A stretch of DNA of 64,000 nucleotides from Aquiluna borgnonia (GCF_013283855.1 NZ_CP054056.1:1298707-1362706); one strand, 5' to 3'; counted from the stretch's first letter, positions 41,947 to 51,383 are shown. The notes: generated by a model from the sequence alone, not told the origin. Program-made: numbers and translations.

Positions 41947-43263
41947 TTAGTCAAGCAGCAGTGCCGGCTCCTCGATGACGCTAGCCACATCCTGCACAAA
42001 CCTTGATGCCACATCGCCATCAACTACTCGGTGGTCAAAAGTGGCCCCAATGGTCGTGATCTGGCGCACAACAATCTCATCGTCGACCACCCAGGGCTTC
42101 TTCCGAATCGAGCCGAGCGCAACTATGCCAACTTCACCTGGGTTCAAAATCGGAGTTCCGGTGTCAACTCCGAACACACCGATGTTGGTGATGGTGATGG
42201 TTCCATCGCGCATATCCTCGGGGGTTGTCTTTCCCTCTCGAGCGGTGGCTGCAAGCTGCTCAATCGCTTGAGCCAGCTCAATCATGCTCATTGCATCCGC
42301 ATCCTTGATGTTTGGAACAATCAATCCCCTGGGGGTAGCGGCGGCAATTCCGAGGTTCACAAAGTTGTGGACGATGATTTCCTCGTCGGTCCAGGTTGAA
42401 TTAACCATTCGGTTGCGCCGAACCGCCCAGATCATGGCCTTGGCCATGATCAGAAGCGGAGTGACCTTGATGCCTGCAAAGTCAACCGAGTTCTTCAATC
42501 GTTTGACGTATTCCATGGTTCTGGTTGCATCAACATCTACAAAAATGCTGACGTGAGGGGCAGTGAATGCGCTTTTGACCATTGCGCTGGCAATCGCCTT
42601 ACGCACTCCCTTGACTGGAATTCGCTCTTCACGCTCAGATGGGACATCTGGTGTGGTGAGGTTTTTGAAGACCGATGCCTGTGAGGCTGAGCCGATTACG
42701 TCATCACGAGTAATTTCCCCGTGAACACCGGTTCCCGCGACCATCCCGAGGTCAACCCCGAGTTCTTTGGCCAATTTTCGAATCGGGGGTTTGGCCATGA
42801 TGTTTTCACTCGAGGCGATAGCCCTGACCATGGAGACCGGGATAGCTGTGGTCACCGGGGCGACCGATGCAATGGCGCGCTTTCGGCGAGACTTGGCGTC
42901 CCCGGCATCACCGTAGCCAACCAGGGTTGGAAGTTTGTATTCGGCACCGGTGTCGGGCTCTTGGACCACTGGACCAGCAGGAGCATCCGGCTCACTGAGG
43001 GTGGGAATCGGGCTGGCACCGGCAACCCGGACTGCAATGATTGGGTTGCCAACCTCAACCGTGTCACCCTCGGCAAACAGCAGTTCAGTAACTTCACCGG
43101 CGAACGGGCATGGCAACTCAACGATTGACTTTGCGGTCTCAATTTCGCAGATGGTTTGGTTCACGCTGACCTGGTCCCCGGGGGCGACCTTCCAGGAGAC
43201 AATCTCAGCCTCGGTTAGACCCTCGCCGACATCTGGCAGGGGAAACTTCGCGATAGTCAACAT
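41947..43263 (-). CDS. 2-oxo acid dehydrogenase E2 (dihydrolipoamide acyltransferase)
   Basis: A 438-residue E2 subunit that moves the acyl group from E1 to CoA. Domains in order: one lipoyl domain (about 1-77, lipoyl Lys in ETAKSI), a flexible linker, an E1/E3-binding domain ([24 protein letters not shown]), and the catalytic domain with HRVVDGD near the C-terminus. The E1 alpha and beta genes precede it. An E3 gene is not in the window. Branched-chain or pyruvate specificity cannot be decided. Confidence 0.93.
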   Translation of the reverse strand: MLTIAKFPLPDVGEGLTEAEIVSWKVAPGDQVSVNQTICEIETAKSIVELPCPFAGEVTELLFAEGDTVEVGNPIIAVRVAGASPIPTLSEPDAPAGPVVQEPDTGAEYKLPTLVGYGDAGDAKSRRKRAIASVAPVTTAIPVSMVRAIASSENIMAKPPIRKLAKELGVDLGMVAGTGVHGEITRDDVIGSASQASVFKNLTTPDVPSEREERIPVKGVRKAIASAMVKSAFTAPHVSIFVDVDATRTMEYVKRLKNSVDFAGIKVTPLLIMAKAMIWAVRRNRMVNSTWTDEEIIVHNFVNLGIAAATPRGLIVPNIKDADAMSMIELAQAIEQLAATAREGKTTPEDMRDGTITITNIGVFGVDTGTPILNPGEVGIVALGSIRKKPWVVDDEIVVRQITTIGATFDHRVVDGDVASRFVQDVASVIEEPALLLD

Positions 43264-43268
43264 TCCTC

Positions 43269-44252
43269 CTAGTAAGCCAGTGAGCGATCGACTGCCTCGA
43301 GAATGCGGTCGGCATCCGGCAGGTAGGCCTCCTCCAGCTTGGCAGCTGGGTAAGGTGTGTCAAATCCTCCCACGCGAATCACCGGTGCTTCAAGCGAGTA
43401 GAAGCAGTGCTCAGCGATTCTGGCTGAGATTTCACTCGAGAGGCTGACGTTGGTTGGTGCCTCGTGGACAATCACCACGCGTCCGGTCTTATTCGCTGAG
43501 GCAAACAAGGTTGGGTAATCAATCGGGGACAACGATCTGAGGTCAATCACCTCAATGCTCACGCCCTCTTCGGCCCCAATTTCAGCTGCCTGAAGGGCTG
43601 TGGTGACCATGGGGCCGTAGGCCAAGAGCGTCACCTGGGTGCCCTCGCGCATTAGTCGGGCGGAGTGCAGCGGCATTGCCGGGGTGTCCAGGTTGACCGG
43701 ACCCTTCTGCCAGTAGCGGCGCTTGGGTTCAAAGACGATTACTGGATCCGGGCTCTTGATTGCCTGCTGAATCATCCAGTAGGCATCGTTTGGGTTTGAG
43801 GGCGAGACGATCCTGAGGCCTGCGGTGTGAGCGAAGTAAGCTTCAGGGCTCTCTGAGTGGTGCTCAACCGCGCCGATACCGCCACCGAATGGAATTCGAA
43901 TCACCACCGGCATCTGAAGGAATCCCTCGGAGCGGTAGGTCAGCTTAGCCAGCTGGCTGGTGATCTGGTTGAAGGCCGGGTAAACAAAGCCATCGAACTG
44001 AATCTCTGCCACCGGGCGGTACCCGCGCATCGCAAGACCAATGGCGGTTCCAACGATCCCGGATTCTGCAATCGGTGAGTTGAAGACTCGTTGGTCGCCA
44101 AATTCTGTGTGCAGTCCCTCGGTAACTCGGAACACTCCGCCCAGCTGGGCAACATCCTCACCGAAAACCAAAACCTTGGGATCTTCCTGCATTGCCTTTT
44201 GCAACCCTGCGTTCAAGGCCTTAGCGATGGCAAGGTCCTTGTAGCTACTCAT
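43269..44252 (-). CDS. 2-oxo acid dehydrogenase E1 beta subunit
   Basis: A 327-residue E1 beta with the transketolase-like central region ([35 protein letters not shown]) and the C-terminal domain. ATG at 44252 starts with MSSYKDL and overlaps the stop of the E1 alpha gene by eight bases. Length is normal. Forms an alpha2beta2 tetramer with the upstream subunit and feeds E2, five bases downstream. Confidence 0.93.
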   Translation of the reverse strand: MSSYKDLAIAKALNAGLQKAMQEDPKVLVFGEDVAQLGGVFRVTEGLHTEFGDQRVFNSPIAESGIVGTAIGLAMRGYRPVAEIQFDGFVYPAFNQITSQLAKLTYRSEGFLQMPVVIRIPFGGGIGAVEHHSESPEAYFAHTAGLRIVSPSNPNDAYWMIQQAIKSPDPVIVFEPKRRYWQKGPVNLDTPAMPLHSARLMREGTQVTLLAYGPMVTTALQAAEIGAEEGVSIEVIDLRSLSPIDYPTLFASANKTGRVVIVHEAPTNVSLSSEISARIAEHCFYSLEAPVIRVGGFDTPYPAAKLEEAYLPDADRILEAVDRSLAY

Positions 44253-45363
44253 GCTGACCCATCGCTTCCTCATAGGCCTTGAGCCAGGCCTTCTGGTTTT
44301 CGATGTCCGGGTGAGTGTCGGTGTAGACGTGGTCGAAGATGTTTTCAAGTGGCGGAATGCCCAGGGCAAATGTCTGCGCGCGAATCTCAGCGGCTAATTC
44401 ATCACCCGCCAGTTTCACCTCTTCGAAGAATGAGTCCTGAACCCCCTGACGGCGCAGGAACTTCTCGAAGCGCTCAATCGGATCACGGGCTTTCCAGTAC
44501 TCAACTTCCGCATCTTCACGGTATTTGCTCGGATCATCGCTTGTGGTGTGGGCGCCAACGCGGTAGGTCAAAGCCTCAATCAGATAGGGTCCCTGCCCAG
44601 CCCTGGCTTGATCCATGTGCAATTTGGTTGCCGCGTAGCAGGCCAAAACATCGTTGCCGTCGACCCGCATGCCCTGAACTCCGAACCCGGAGCCGCGCAG
44701 GTAAAGCGGGACCCTGGTCTGCTTCGATACCGGTGAAGAGATCGCCCACTGATTGTTCTGAATGAAAAATACGATTGGGGCGTCATTGATGGCCGCAAAG
44801 AGTAGGGACTCCGAGACGTCACCCTCGGCGGTAGCACCATCACCAAAGTATGAGATGACGGCCAGGTCCTTATCTTTATCCCCGGTTCCCACCAAACCGT
44901 CAAACTTAACGCCCATCGCATAGCCAACCGCGTGCAGCACCTGGGCTCCCAGCACGATTGAGTAGAGGTGATATCGGGTCTCCTCGGGGTTCCAACCGCC
45001 GTGGTTCACCCCGCGCATCATCTTCAAAATCGACATCAGCTCAACGCCGTGAGTGATTGCCACCCCGTGCTCGCGATAGGAGGGAAAGATGTGGTCATTT
45101 GGACCAACGGCATAACCCGAACCAATCTGAGCGCCCTCTTGGCCGATGGCTGGAACCCAGAGCCCTAGTTGCCCCTGGCGCTGCAGTGCGATGGCCTCAA
45201 TGTCAAAGCGACGAATGCGTGCCATGTCTCGGTAAAAGGTTTTGAGCTGATCTTCACCCAGCGAATCGATGATGGCGCCGTACTGGGCATACTCCTTGGG
45301 GACACCGTAGGTCCCATCCGGCGCGAGCAACTGAAGCATCGGCGCGGAAGAGTCTTGGGTCAC
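44245..45363 (-). CDS. 2-oxo acid dehydrogenase E1 alpha subunit
   Basis: A 372-residue TPP-dependent E1 alpha. The TPP motif GDGATAEGDVSESLLFAAINDAPIVFFIQNN (starting GDGA, ending NN) lies near residue 175-205, followed by the loop region DDPSKYR typical of branched-chain and pyruvate E1 alpha. Start GTG at 45363. It opens the E1alpha-E1beta-E2 operon. Substrate is either pyruvate or branched-chain 2-oxo acids. Confidence 0.9.
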   Translation of the reverse strand: MTQDSSAPMLQLLAPDGTYGVPKEYAQYGAIIDSLGEDQLKTFYRDMARIRRFDIEAIALQRQGQLGLWVPAIGQEGAQIGSGYAVGPNDHIFPSYREHGVAITHGVELMSILKMMRGVNHGGWNPEETRYHLYSIVLGAQVLHAVGYAMGVKFDGLVGTGDKDKDLAVISYFGDGATAEGDVSESLLFAAINDAPIVFFIQNNQWAISSPVSKQTRVPLYLRGSGFGVQGMRVDGNDVLACYAATKLHMDQARAGQGPYLIEALTYRVGAHTTSDDPSKYREDAEVEYWKARDPIERFEKFLRRQGVQDSFFEEVKLAGDELAAEIRAQTFALGIPPLENIFDHVYTDTHPDIENQKAWLKAYEEAMGQHE

Positions 45364-45401
45364 GAAAGCTAATTTAGCCCGTCACGGTGGAGAATGGAGC
45401 C

Positions 45402-45827
45402 ATGTTGCGTTTTCTAGTGAGCACAATCGTTAATGCCGTTGGTCTTTGGGTGGCGACCCTGGTCATCCCTCAGGTTTCCCTCACCCCCTACGGCGGTAAT
45501 GGCCTTTGGGAAACCATCGGATCTTTCCTGGTGATTGGTGCCATCTTCGGTCTGGTGAATGCCATCATCGCCCCGGTTATCAAGGTCTTGGCTTTTCCGC
45601 TCTACATCATCACCTTTGGGCTGATTGCCTTTGTTATCAATGGAGCTCTACTGCTGATGGTTGCCTGGCTCTCAAGCCTGCTGGGTGCAAATGTCTTTAG
45701 CATCGAGGGCTTCACCCAGGAAGGTTTGAGCATCGCATCCCTTGGCTGGGCAATCCTGGCCGCCATCGTGATGTCAATTGCCAGCTTCCTAACCCGCAGT
45801 GTGCTGAGAATCCTGAGAATTAAGTAG
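45402..45827 (+). CDS. Phage-holin-4-like small membrane protein (PF04020/DUF360)
   Basis: A 141-residue protein with four hydrophobic helices of the YvlD-type family once named 'phage holin', including the conserved GLVNAIIAPVIKVLAFPLYIITFG. Function is unknown; relatives are common in Actinobacteria. The start ATG at 45402 has GTGGAG nine bases upstream; a GTG at 45387 is an in-frame alternative. Confidence 0.85.
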   Translation: MLRFLVSTIVNAVGLWVATLVIPQVSLTPYGGNGLWETIGSFLVIGAIFGLVNAIIAPVIKVLAFPLYIITFGLIAFVINGALLLMVAWLSSLLGANVFSIEGFTQEGLSIASLGWAILAAIVMSIASFLTRSVLRILRIK

Positions 45828-45893
45828 TTCGCACTTTCTCGCAGTTTGGTAAGCCCAAGGGGTTTTCTCACCTAAATGGGGCAAAATGTGCTC

Positions 45894-47279
45894 GTGAGCA
45901 ATCTTTCTGCACAGCCCCTAAGCCCCCTTGACGGTCGCTACCGCGCTCAGGTGAAAGACCTAGGCAACTACCTTTCCGAGGCCGGTCTGAACCGAGCCAG
46001 GATTCAAGTGGAAATCGAGTGGTTGATCTGGCTCGCAGATAAAGACCTGCTGAACACCTCAAGCAAGGTGTCTGACGAAGAAAAAACTGCACTGCGGTCT
46101 CTGGCAACAAACTTCTCAGACCAGGATGTTGAGGAGCTTGCCAAAATCGAAGCCACCACCAGGCACGACGTCAAAGCAGTTGAATACTTCATCAGGACTG
46201 CGCTTGAGCGTCTGGGCAGAAATGACCTCAGCGAGCTGGTCCACTTTGCCTGCACCTCCGAAGACATCAACAACCTCTCTTACGCACTGACCGTAAGCGA
46301 GGCGGTCTCTAGCGTTTGGTTGCCCAGGGCCCGAGACCTTTCCAACAAGTTGAGCAGGATTGCCGGAGAGCTCAAAGATGTCCCGATGCTTTCCAGGACT
46401 CACGGCCAACCCGCCACCCCGACCACCATGGGCAAGGAAATTGCAGTTTTCGCCCACCGAATCAATCGACAGCTGTCCAGAATCGAAAATCAGAAATACC
46501 TGGGCAAGTTCTCCGGAGCAACCGGGACCTTCGCCGCTCACATCGCGGCAGCCCCCGAGGTGGATTGGGCTAACGAATCCAAGAGCTTTGTTGAGCACCT
46601 TGGCCTTGAGTGGAATCCGCTCACCACACAAATTGAGTCCCACGACTGGCAGGCCGAGCTCTACCAGGCCATTTCCCACGCCAACCGTATACTTCACAAC
46701 CTTGCGACGGACATCTGGACCTACATCTCGCTGAACTACTTCAAGCAGATTCCAGTTGCCGGGGCAACCGGTTCATCAACCATGCCCCACAAGGTGAACC
46801 CGATTCGCTTCGAGAACGCCGAAGCAAACCTGGAACTATCCTGCGCCATCCTGGATTCGCTCTCCCAAACCCTTGTCACCTCAAGGCTGCAGCGCGATTT
46901 GACCGACTCCAGTGCTCAGCGCAACATTGGGGTTGGTTTTGGACACTCGCTCCTGGCGCTAGACAACCTGATTCGCGGGCTGGACGAGCTAGCTATCAAC
47001 GAGGCGGTAATGCTGGGCGACCTCATGGAAAACTGGGAGGTGCTCGGTGAAGCCATTCAGACGGCTATACGGGCCGACGTGGCTCGCGGGCTATCCCAAA
47101 TCTCCGATCCTTATGCCCTTTTGAAGGAGCTCACTCGGGGCAAGCGGATCTCTGAAGAGGACCTTCTGGTGTTCATCAAAGGCCTGGACATACCCGATGC
47201 CACCAAGGAGCGCTTGATGGCACTTAAGCCAGATCGCTACACCGGCATTGCATCCAAGTTGACGCAATTCCTCAGCTAG
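45894..47279 (+). CDS. purB: Adenylosuccinate lyase
   Basis: A 461-residue enzyme of purine synthesis: SAICAR to AICAR plus fumarate, and adenylosuccinate to AMP. It has the fumarase/aspartase superfamily signature SSTMPHKVNPIRFENAEAN and an N-terminus with PLSPLDGRY typical of long-form PurB. I chose GTG at 45894, since CAAAAT six bases before it could be the -10 box of a leaderless transcript and the protein then matches the family start. ATG at 45876 is possible. Its stop abuts the convergent small membrane gene. Confidence 0.92.
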   Translation: MSNLSAQPLSPLDGRYRAQVKDLGNYLSEAGLNRARIQVEIEWLIWLADKDLLNTSSKVSDEEKTALRSLATNFSDQDVEELAKIEATTRHDVKAVEYFIRTALERLGRNDLSELVHFACTSEDINNLSYALTVSEAVSSVWLPRARDLSNKLSRIAGELKDVPMLSRTHGQPATPTTMGKEIAVFAHRINRQLSRIENQKYLGKFSGATGTFAAHIAAAPEVDWANESKSFVEHLGLEWNPLTTQIESHDWQAELYQAISHANRILHNLATDIWTYISLNYFKQIPVAGATGSSTMPHKVNPIRFENAEANLELSCAILDSLSQTLVTSRLQRDLTDSSAQRNIGVGFGHSLLALDNLIRGLDELAINEAVMLGDLMENWEVLGEAIQTAIRADVARGLSQISDPYALLKELTRGKRISEEDLLVFIKGLDIPDATKERLMALKPDRYTGIASKLTQFLS

Positions 47280-47498
47280 TTATCGAAGCTTTGGTTTGTT
47301 TGGGTCCTGATCATCGTGCTTAACCATCAAGTCAATGGTTGCAACAATCACGATCGAGACGATAAAGGTGATGAGCGCCCAAATCATCGTGGTCTCAGGA
47401 ATTCTGGTTCCGTAGTAAACAATCGCAGCTGAAAATGCAGCTGCGATGAGGGAAAAGACCAGGTAGCTCTTTAGATTTGCAAAACGCTTCACCCTCAA
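47280..47498 (-). CDS. Small two-helix membrane protein, unknown function
   Basis: A 72-residue protein with two hydrophobic helices (about 11-27 and 35-55) and a charged C-terminal tail (MVKHDDQDPNKPKLR). I do not recognise the family. It lies two bases downstream of the next gene and abuts the convergent purB stop. It probably shares a transcript with the 169-residue membrane protein upstream. Confidence 0.6.
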   Translation of the reverse strand: MRVKRFANLKSYLVFSLIAAAFSAAIVYYGTRIPETTMIWALITFIVSIVIVATIDLMVKHDDQDPNKPKLR

Positions 47499-47501
47499 AG
47501 C

Positions 47502-48011
47502 CTACTTCGACTTCGGAGTTGCGGCCGCGATACCCAGGTGAACACCATCAAGCGCTAGATAGGCGCCAAAGAATCCAACCGCGCTAACGATATCCAGGTC
47601 AACCGCCAGGAATAGCGCTCCAAGTAGCAGTGCGAAGATGGCGCTTATCAAAAAATCTCTTCCGAGAAGGTCCGAGAATCCCCAGCGCCGAGCCTGGTAG
47701 AGGGCGAAAGCTCCGTAGATAAGTCCCCAGGCAGCCACCAAAGCCTTGAACGCCGCCTGCTGACCGTCTGAGGTACTAATCGCCAAAAGAGCAAAAACCC
47801 CAACCAAAGTGGCGAGCGTTGCGGTCGGCAACTCCTGCAAACCAGCTGCCTTGCCCTGAATCAATACCGTTGCAGCCAAGCCAATACCGAGAATTAGCCC
47901 GTATACCCCGAGGGTAATCAGCCCAATTTCAGCGCTGTGAGACTGGCTAAAAGTGATAAAAATTCCCAGAGCAAAGCTAACTGCCGCTCTGATGGACTGT
48001 TGAATTCGCAC
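47502..48011 (-). CDS. Membrane protein of unknown function (five to six helices)
   Basis: A 169-residue membrane protein with five to six hydrophobic helices, a charged segment between them (ALYQARRWGFSDLLGRDF) and a short basic tail. No family recognised. It starts four bases after the dnaB stop and so may be the next gene in the dnaB transcript, followed by the 72-residue protein. No other functional hint. Confidence 0.6.
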   Translation of the reverse strand: MRIQQSIRAAVSFALGIFITFSQSHSAEIGLITLGVYGLILGIGLAATVLIQGKAAGLQELPTATLATLVGVFALLAISTSDGQQAAFKALVAAWGLIYGAFALYQARRWGFSDLLGRDFLISAIFALLLGALFLAVDLDIVSAVGFFGAYLALDGVHLGIAAATPKSK

Positions 48012-48015
48012 GGGC

Positions 48016-49359
48016 CTAGCTTGGCATATTTACAAAGCGTGAGTACTGCCCGTGGAACGCAACGGTAACCGTCCCCGTTGGGCCATTTCGTTGCTTGGCA
48101 AGGATGAGGTCGGCTTCTCCCGCTCTGGGGTGATCCTTTTCGTAGATGCCCTCACGGTGCAATAGGACTACCACGTCAGCATCCTGCTCCAGAGATCCCG
48201 ATTCACGCAGGTGTGAAAGCTCAGGACGCTTGTCTTTGGCCTGCTCCGCCTGGCGGTTGAGCTGCGAGAGCGCAACCACCGGGATGTTTAGCTCCTTGGC
48301 CAAAAGCTTCAGGGCTCTAGAGAATTCTGAAACCTCCTGCTGGCGAGACTCGACCTTCTTTCCGCTGGACATCAGCTGGATGTAGTCAATTACCACCATC
48401 TTGAGATCAACCTGCTGAGCCAGGCGGCGGCACTTGGCCCTGATCTCAACCAGGGACATGTTTGGACTGTCGTCAATGTAGAGCGGCGCATCGTTGATAC
48501 GACCGCGAACGGCTGCCAACTTGGTCCAGTCTGCGTCGGTCACTGTTCCCTTGCGCATGGACTGCAGGTAGATGGAGGATTCCGCGCTCATCAGGCGCAT
48601 GGCAATCTCGGCGCGACCCATTTCAAGGGAGAAAAAGATTGTTGCCTTGTTGTGCTTTACGGAGGCATTGCGCGCTAGGTCGAGGGCGAAAGTTGACTTA
48701 CCCACCGCTGGTCGAGCCGCCACGATGACTAGCTGTCCGGGGTGAAGGCCGTGGGTGTAGGCATCTAGGTCGCTGAAGCCCGTTGGGACTCCGGTCAATT
48801 CACCGCCGCGCTTTTGCGCCCCCTCAATCTCGTGAATTGCAGCCTCGATTGAGTCGCTCAGGGGAACGTAATCCTCTTTCGAGGACATGCTCGAAACCCT
48901 GTAAATCTCTGACTGGGCCTGGTTAACCAGGTCTTCCACCTCACCTTGGCTGTCGTAACCTGACTGAGCAATTCGGGTTCCGGCCTCGATCAGCCTGCGA
49001 AGAATGGCCTTGTCGGCCACGATCTTGGCGTAGTAACTGGCATTGGCTGCGGTTGGAACGTAGCTGGTTAGGGAGTGCAGGTAATCCGCTCCACCGGCTT
49101 TTAGAAGATTTCCCTGCTTATTGAGCTCATCACTGACGGCGATGACATCGGTTGGTTCGCCCTTGCCAAAGAGCGAGAGGATGGCATTGAAGATTAGCTC
49201 GTGCTTGGGAGCGTAGAAGTCGACACCCGATACTGCCTCAAAAACCTCAGCGACGGCCTCTTGACTGAGCAACATGCCACCCAAGGTGGACTGCTCAGCG
49301 TCTAAATTGTGGGGTGCGACCCTAGGATCTGCCGCAGGCACTGGTGCCAACATCGTCAT
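48016..49359 (-). CDS. dnaB: Replicative DNA helicase DnaB
   Basis: A 447-residue hexameric replication helicase. The N-terminal DnaB domain begins with PHNLDAEQSTLGGML, and the RecA-like domain has Walker A ARPAVGKST near residue 215, followed by the DnaB core motifs and late REGIYEKDHPRAGEADLILAKQRNGPTG. No intein is present. ATG at 49359 has GGAGG five bases upstream. Its promoter region adjoins an array of DnaA boxes. Confidence 0.96.
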   Translation of the reverse strand: MTMLAPVPAADPRVAPHNLDAEQSTLGGMLLSQEAVAEVFEAVSGVDFYAPKHELIFNAILSLFGKGEPTDVIAVSDELNKQGNLLKAGGADYLHSLTSYVPTAANASYYAKIVADKAILRRLIEAGTRIAQSGYDSQGEVEDLVNQAQSEIYRVSSMSSKEDYVPLSDSIEAAIHEIEGAQKRGGELTGVPTGFSDLDAYTHGLHPGQLVIVAARPAVGKSTFALDLARNASVKHNKATIFFSLEMGRAEIAMRLMSAESSIYLQSMRKGTVTDADWTKLAAVRGRINDAPLYIDDSPNMSLVEIRAKCRRLAQQVDLKMVVIDYIQLMSSGKKVESRQQEVSEFSRALKLLAKELNIPVVALSQLNRQAEQAKDKRPELSHLRESGSLEQDADVVVLLHREGIYEKDHPRAGEADLILAKQRNGPTGTVTVAFHGQYSRFVNMPS

Positions 49360-49386
49360 AAAAACCTCCAGTAACAGCTTGCGACC

Positions 49387-49415
49387 TGTATAGCTTGGGC
49401 TACCGACAATTAACT
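49387..49415 (-). promoter_or_regulatory. Probable promoter of dnaB
   Basis: On the minus strand: -10 TATACA (49387-49392), a 17-base spacer and a weak -35 AGTTAA (49410-49415). Transcription would start near 49380, giving a leader of about 20 bases. The first DnaA box starts 13 bases upstream of the -35 box. Confidence 0.5.
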
Positions 49416-49427
49416 TTCAAACCGGTC

Positions 49428-49601
49428 TGTGGATAACTGTGGATAACTCTGTGGAAACACGCCGATGTTGCATGTGAATAACTGTGGAAACTCTGTGGAT
49501 AACTGTGGATAACTTCTTGGTAGGCCAGTAAATAAGCGGGTTGTAGCTGTGGAGGAATTAAAGTGGAAAACTCTAAACCTCAACCTGAGGGTTGTGGATA
49601 A
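49428..49601. promoter_or_regulatory. DnaA-box array upstream of dnaB
   Basis: Five perfect TTATCCACA boxes (read on the minus strand) at 49428, 49438, 49494, 49504 and 49593, plus three near-matches at 49450 and 49483 (TGTGGAAAC on plus) and 49473 (TGTGAATAA). All point the same way. Box starts in the main block are spaced 10, 12, 23, 10, 11 and 10 bases, close to one or two DNA turns. The array fills the gap between rplI's terminator and the dnaB promoter. Such phased boxes could bind DnaA cooperatively; the role is inferred. Confidence 0.75.
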
Positions 49602-49628
49602 CCTGGCGCATTTTCTGCAAAAAATGCA

Positions 49629-49655
49629 AAACGGCCCGGGGTTACCGGGCCGTTT
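49629..49655 (-). terminator. Terminator of rpsF-ssb-rpsR-rplI
   Basis: A perfect 11-bp stem (AAACGGCCCGG/CCGGGCCGTTT) with a five-base loop, followed on the minus strand by T-runs. It is 14 bases beyond the rplI stop and separates the ribosomal operon from the DnaA-box array. Confidence 0.9.
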
Positions 49656-49669
49656 CGTTAAGGTTCTCG

Positions 49670-50122
49670 TTACTTTGCAGCAACTACCTGCAGCTTGAGC
49701 TGAGCAACTAGGTCACCGGTCACGCGAACGGTTGCCTCGTACTCACCCAAGGTACGGATCTGGGAGGAAAGCTCAATCTTGCGCTTGTCAACACCGGTGA
49801 TGCCGAGGGCTACGACAGCCTCAGCAATGTCGGTGGTCTTGACTGCGCCGAACAGACGGCCGTTGGTTCCAGCCTTGACCGCAATGCGGATCGGCTTCTC
49901 CTCAAGCTTGGCCTTTACAGCCTTTGCGTCTTCCTCGGAAGCGATTTCGCGAGCCTGACGGGCTGCACGAATTGAGGTGACCTGCTTTTCGCCACCCTTG
50001 GACCAGACCACAGCAAGGCCGTTTGGGATCAGGAAGTTACGTGCGTAACCGTCCTTGACCTCAACGACATCGCCTGCGGAACCCAGTCCGGAGACCTCAT
50101 TGGTCAGAATTAGCTTCGACAT
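49670..50122 (-). CDS. rplI: Ribosomal protein L9
   Basis: A 150-residue large-subunit protein with the N-terminal domain [33 protein letters not shown] and a long linker helix to the C-terminal domain. It is fourth in rpsF-ssb-rpsR-rplI; 11 bases after rpsR. Length is normal. Confidence 0.97.
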   Translation of the reverse strand: MSKLILTNEVSGLGSAGDVVEVKDGYARNFLIPNGLAVVWSKGGEKQVTSIRAARQAREIASEEDAKAVKAKLEEKPIRIAVKAGTNGRLFGAVKTTDIAEAVVALGITGVDKRKIELSSQIRTLGEYEATVRVTGDLVAQLKLQVVAAK

Positions 50123-50133
50123 GGGGGTGCTCC

Positions 50134-50391
50134 TTAGCGTCCTGCACCGGAGTATGGCAACAGGGCCATCTCTCGGGCGTTCTTGATAGCCGTAGCAATC
50201 TTGCGCTGGTCCTGCACCGATGCTCCGGTGATGCGACGAGCGCGGATCTTGCCGCGGTCTGAGATGAACTTGCGTAGTGTGGCGACGTCCTTGTAATCAA
50301 TGACCTCGATCTTGATGGTCTTGACCGGGGCAAGCTTCGCGAACTTTGAGTTCATGCGAGCCTTGCGGCGGTCAGCTCCTTTTCCTGCCAT
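50134..50391 (-). CDS. rpsR: Ribosomal protein S18
   Basis: An 85-residue small-subunit protein. It has the conserved [30 protein letters not shown] region and no cysteine pairs, so no zinc site. Partner of S6, encoded upstream. It starts 21 bases after ssb. Confidence 0.97.
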   Translation of the reverse strand: MAGKGADRRKARMNSKFAKLAPVKTIKIEVIDYKDVATLRKFISDRGKIRARRITGASVQDQRKIATAIKNAREMALLPYSGAGR

Positions 50392-50412
50392 TTATTTCTC
50401 CTTGAATTCTTT

Positions 50413-50895
50413 CTAAAACGGTGCTTCGTCAACAGCTTGGGTGGCTGGGTTTGCCCAGGCGTCAGCGGTTGAAGCTGAAGCCTTAGCCTCGCCCCAAGGG
50501 GACTCGACCTGAGCTGGGCCACCTTCGCGGGAGCGACGGGTGATGGATGCGGTTGCATAGCGCAGAGATGGACCGATTTCATCGATCTCGAGCTCGAGCG
50601 ATGCACGAGCCTCTCCCTGGGCGCTCTGGTAAGCAGAAGGTGCCTTTAGGCGACCTGTTACCACCACTCGAGTTCCCTTGGTTAGGGACTGAGCGACGTT
50701 CTCTGCTGCCTCACGCCATGCGGTGCAACGAACCCATACGGTTTCGCCGTCTACCCACTCGTTGGTTGAGCGGTTGAGGGTGCGGGGGGTTGAGCCAACG
50801 CGGACAGAAACAACTGCCACGCCGCCCTGGGTGTAGCGAAGCTCCGGGTCGTCGGCAAGATTGCCCACGATGGTAACGCTAACCTCGCCCGCCAC
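50413..50895 (-). CDS. ssb: Single-stranded DNA-binding protein
   Basis: A 160-residue SSB: OB-fold domain (about 1-110) beginning GEVSVTIVGNLADDPELRYT, then a flexible region and an acidic tip ending DEAPF, which recruits replication proteins. GTG start at 50895 overlaps the rpsF stop by one base (TAGTG). Typical for actinobacterial SSB. Confidence 0.96.
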   Translation of the reverse strand: MAGEVSVTIVGNLADDPELRYTQGGVAVVSVRVGSTPRTLNRSTNEWVDGETVWVRCTAWREAAENVAQSLTKGTRVVVTGRLKAPSAYQSAQGEARASLELEIDEIGPSLRYATASITRRSREGGPAQVESPWGEAKASASTADAWANPATQAVDEAPF

Positions 50896-51290
50896 TAGTT
50901 GCTCCTAGGACCCGATGGACGCTTGCCGCCTGAGCGAGGGCCGCGTGGTGCACGTGCAGGCTTGTCCTCAGGAACGAACTCGATTGGGTTGATGCTGAAA
51001 ACAGCCTCTTCTAGGCGAAGAACCTTGGTTCGCAGCACTGCCTCGTTTAGGCGCAGCTGGCGGTCAAACTCAGTTACCGCAGCTGGGCTGGAGGTCACGT
51101 TGACGACAACGTAGACACCCTCGGAGTGCTTCTGAATCTGGTATGTCATTCGACGACGACCCCAAATGTCAACCTTGTCCACGGTGCCACCATTGTTGGT
51201 GATCGCCGGTAGGAACTTGTCGATAGTTGGGGCGACAGTGCGGTCGTCAAGTTGAGGGTCCAAAATGACCATCACCTCGTAGTTATGCAT
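50895..51290 (-). CDS. rpsF: Ribosomal protein S6
   Basis: A 131-residue small-subunit protein with the S6 core ([44 protein letters not shown]) and a basic C-terminal tail. First gene of the S6-SSB-S18-L9 operon, under the promoter at 51344-51373. A leader hairpin lies near the mRNA 5' end. Confidence 0.96.
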   Translation of the reverse strand: MHNYEVMVILDPQLDDRTVAPTIDKFLPAITNNGGTVDKVDIWGRRRMTYQIQKHSEGVYVVVNVTSSPAAVTEFDRQLRLNEAVLRTKVLRLEEAVFSINPIEFVPEDKPARAPRGPRSGGKRPSGPRSN

Positions 51291-51319
51291 AGTTCACCCA
51301 CCTCCTTCGGTCTAGAGCG

Positions 51320-51338
51320 GCCATGGTCTTTCCATGGC
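51320..51338 (-). promoter_or_regulatory. Leader hairpin of rpsF mRNA (possible S6:S18 autoregulatory site)
   Basis: A perfect 7-bp stem GCCATGG/CCATGGC with a five-base loop at the start of the ~46-base rpsF leader. The RNA reads CCG just after the stem's 3' arm. S6-S18 complexes bind leader hairpins in many bacteria, so this is a candidate autogenous control site; the match to the known consensus is not verified. Confidence 0.45.
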
Positions 51339-51343
51339 AGGAG

Positions 51344-51373
51344 GGTATATTGCATTGAAGTTGCGCTAGGCAA
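51344..51373 (-). promoter_or_regulatory. Promoter of rpsF-ssb-rpsR-rplI
   Basis: On the minus strand: -35 TTGCCT (51368-51373), an 18-base spacer, -10 TATACC (51344-51349). Transcription should start near 51337. It fits the same -35/18-base/-10 pattern as the rpmB and rpmH promoters here. Confidence 0.65.
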
Positions 51374-51383
51374 CCTTGGAAGT

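Noticed and set aside
46116..46697. Open frame of 193 codons on the minus strand
   Set aside because: It is antisense to purB, whose motifs are clear; its sequence looks like a mirror frame of the lyase.
49360..49669. Small gene or CRISPR-like repeats in the dnaB-rplI gap
   Set aside because: Repeats are short 9-mers matching DnaA boxes with 1-3-base gaps; there are no spacers or coding frame.
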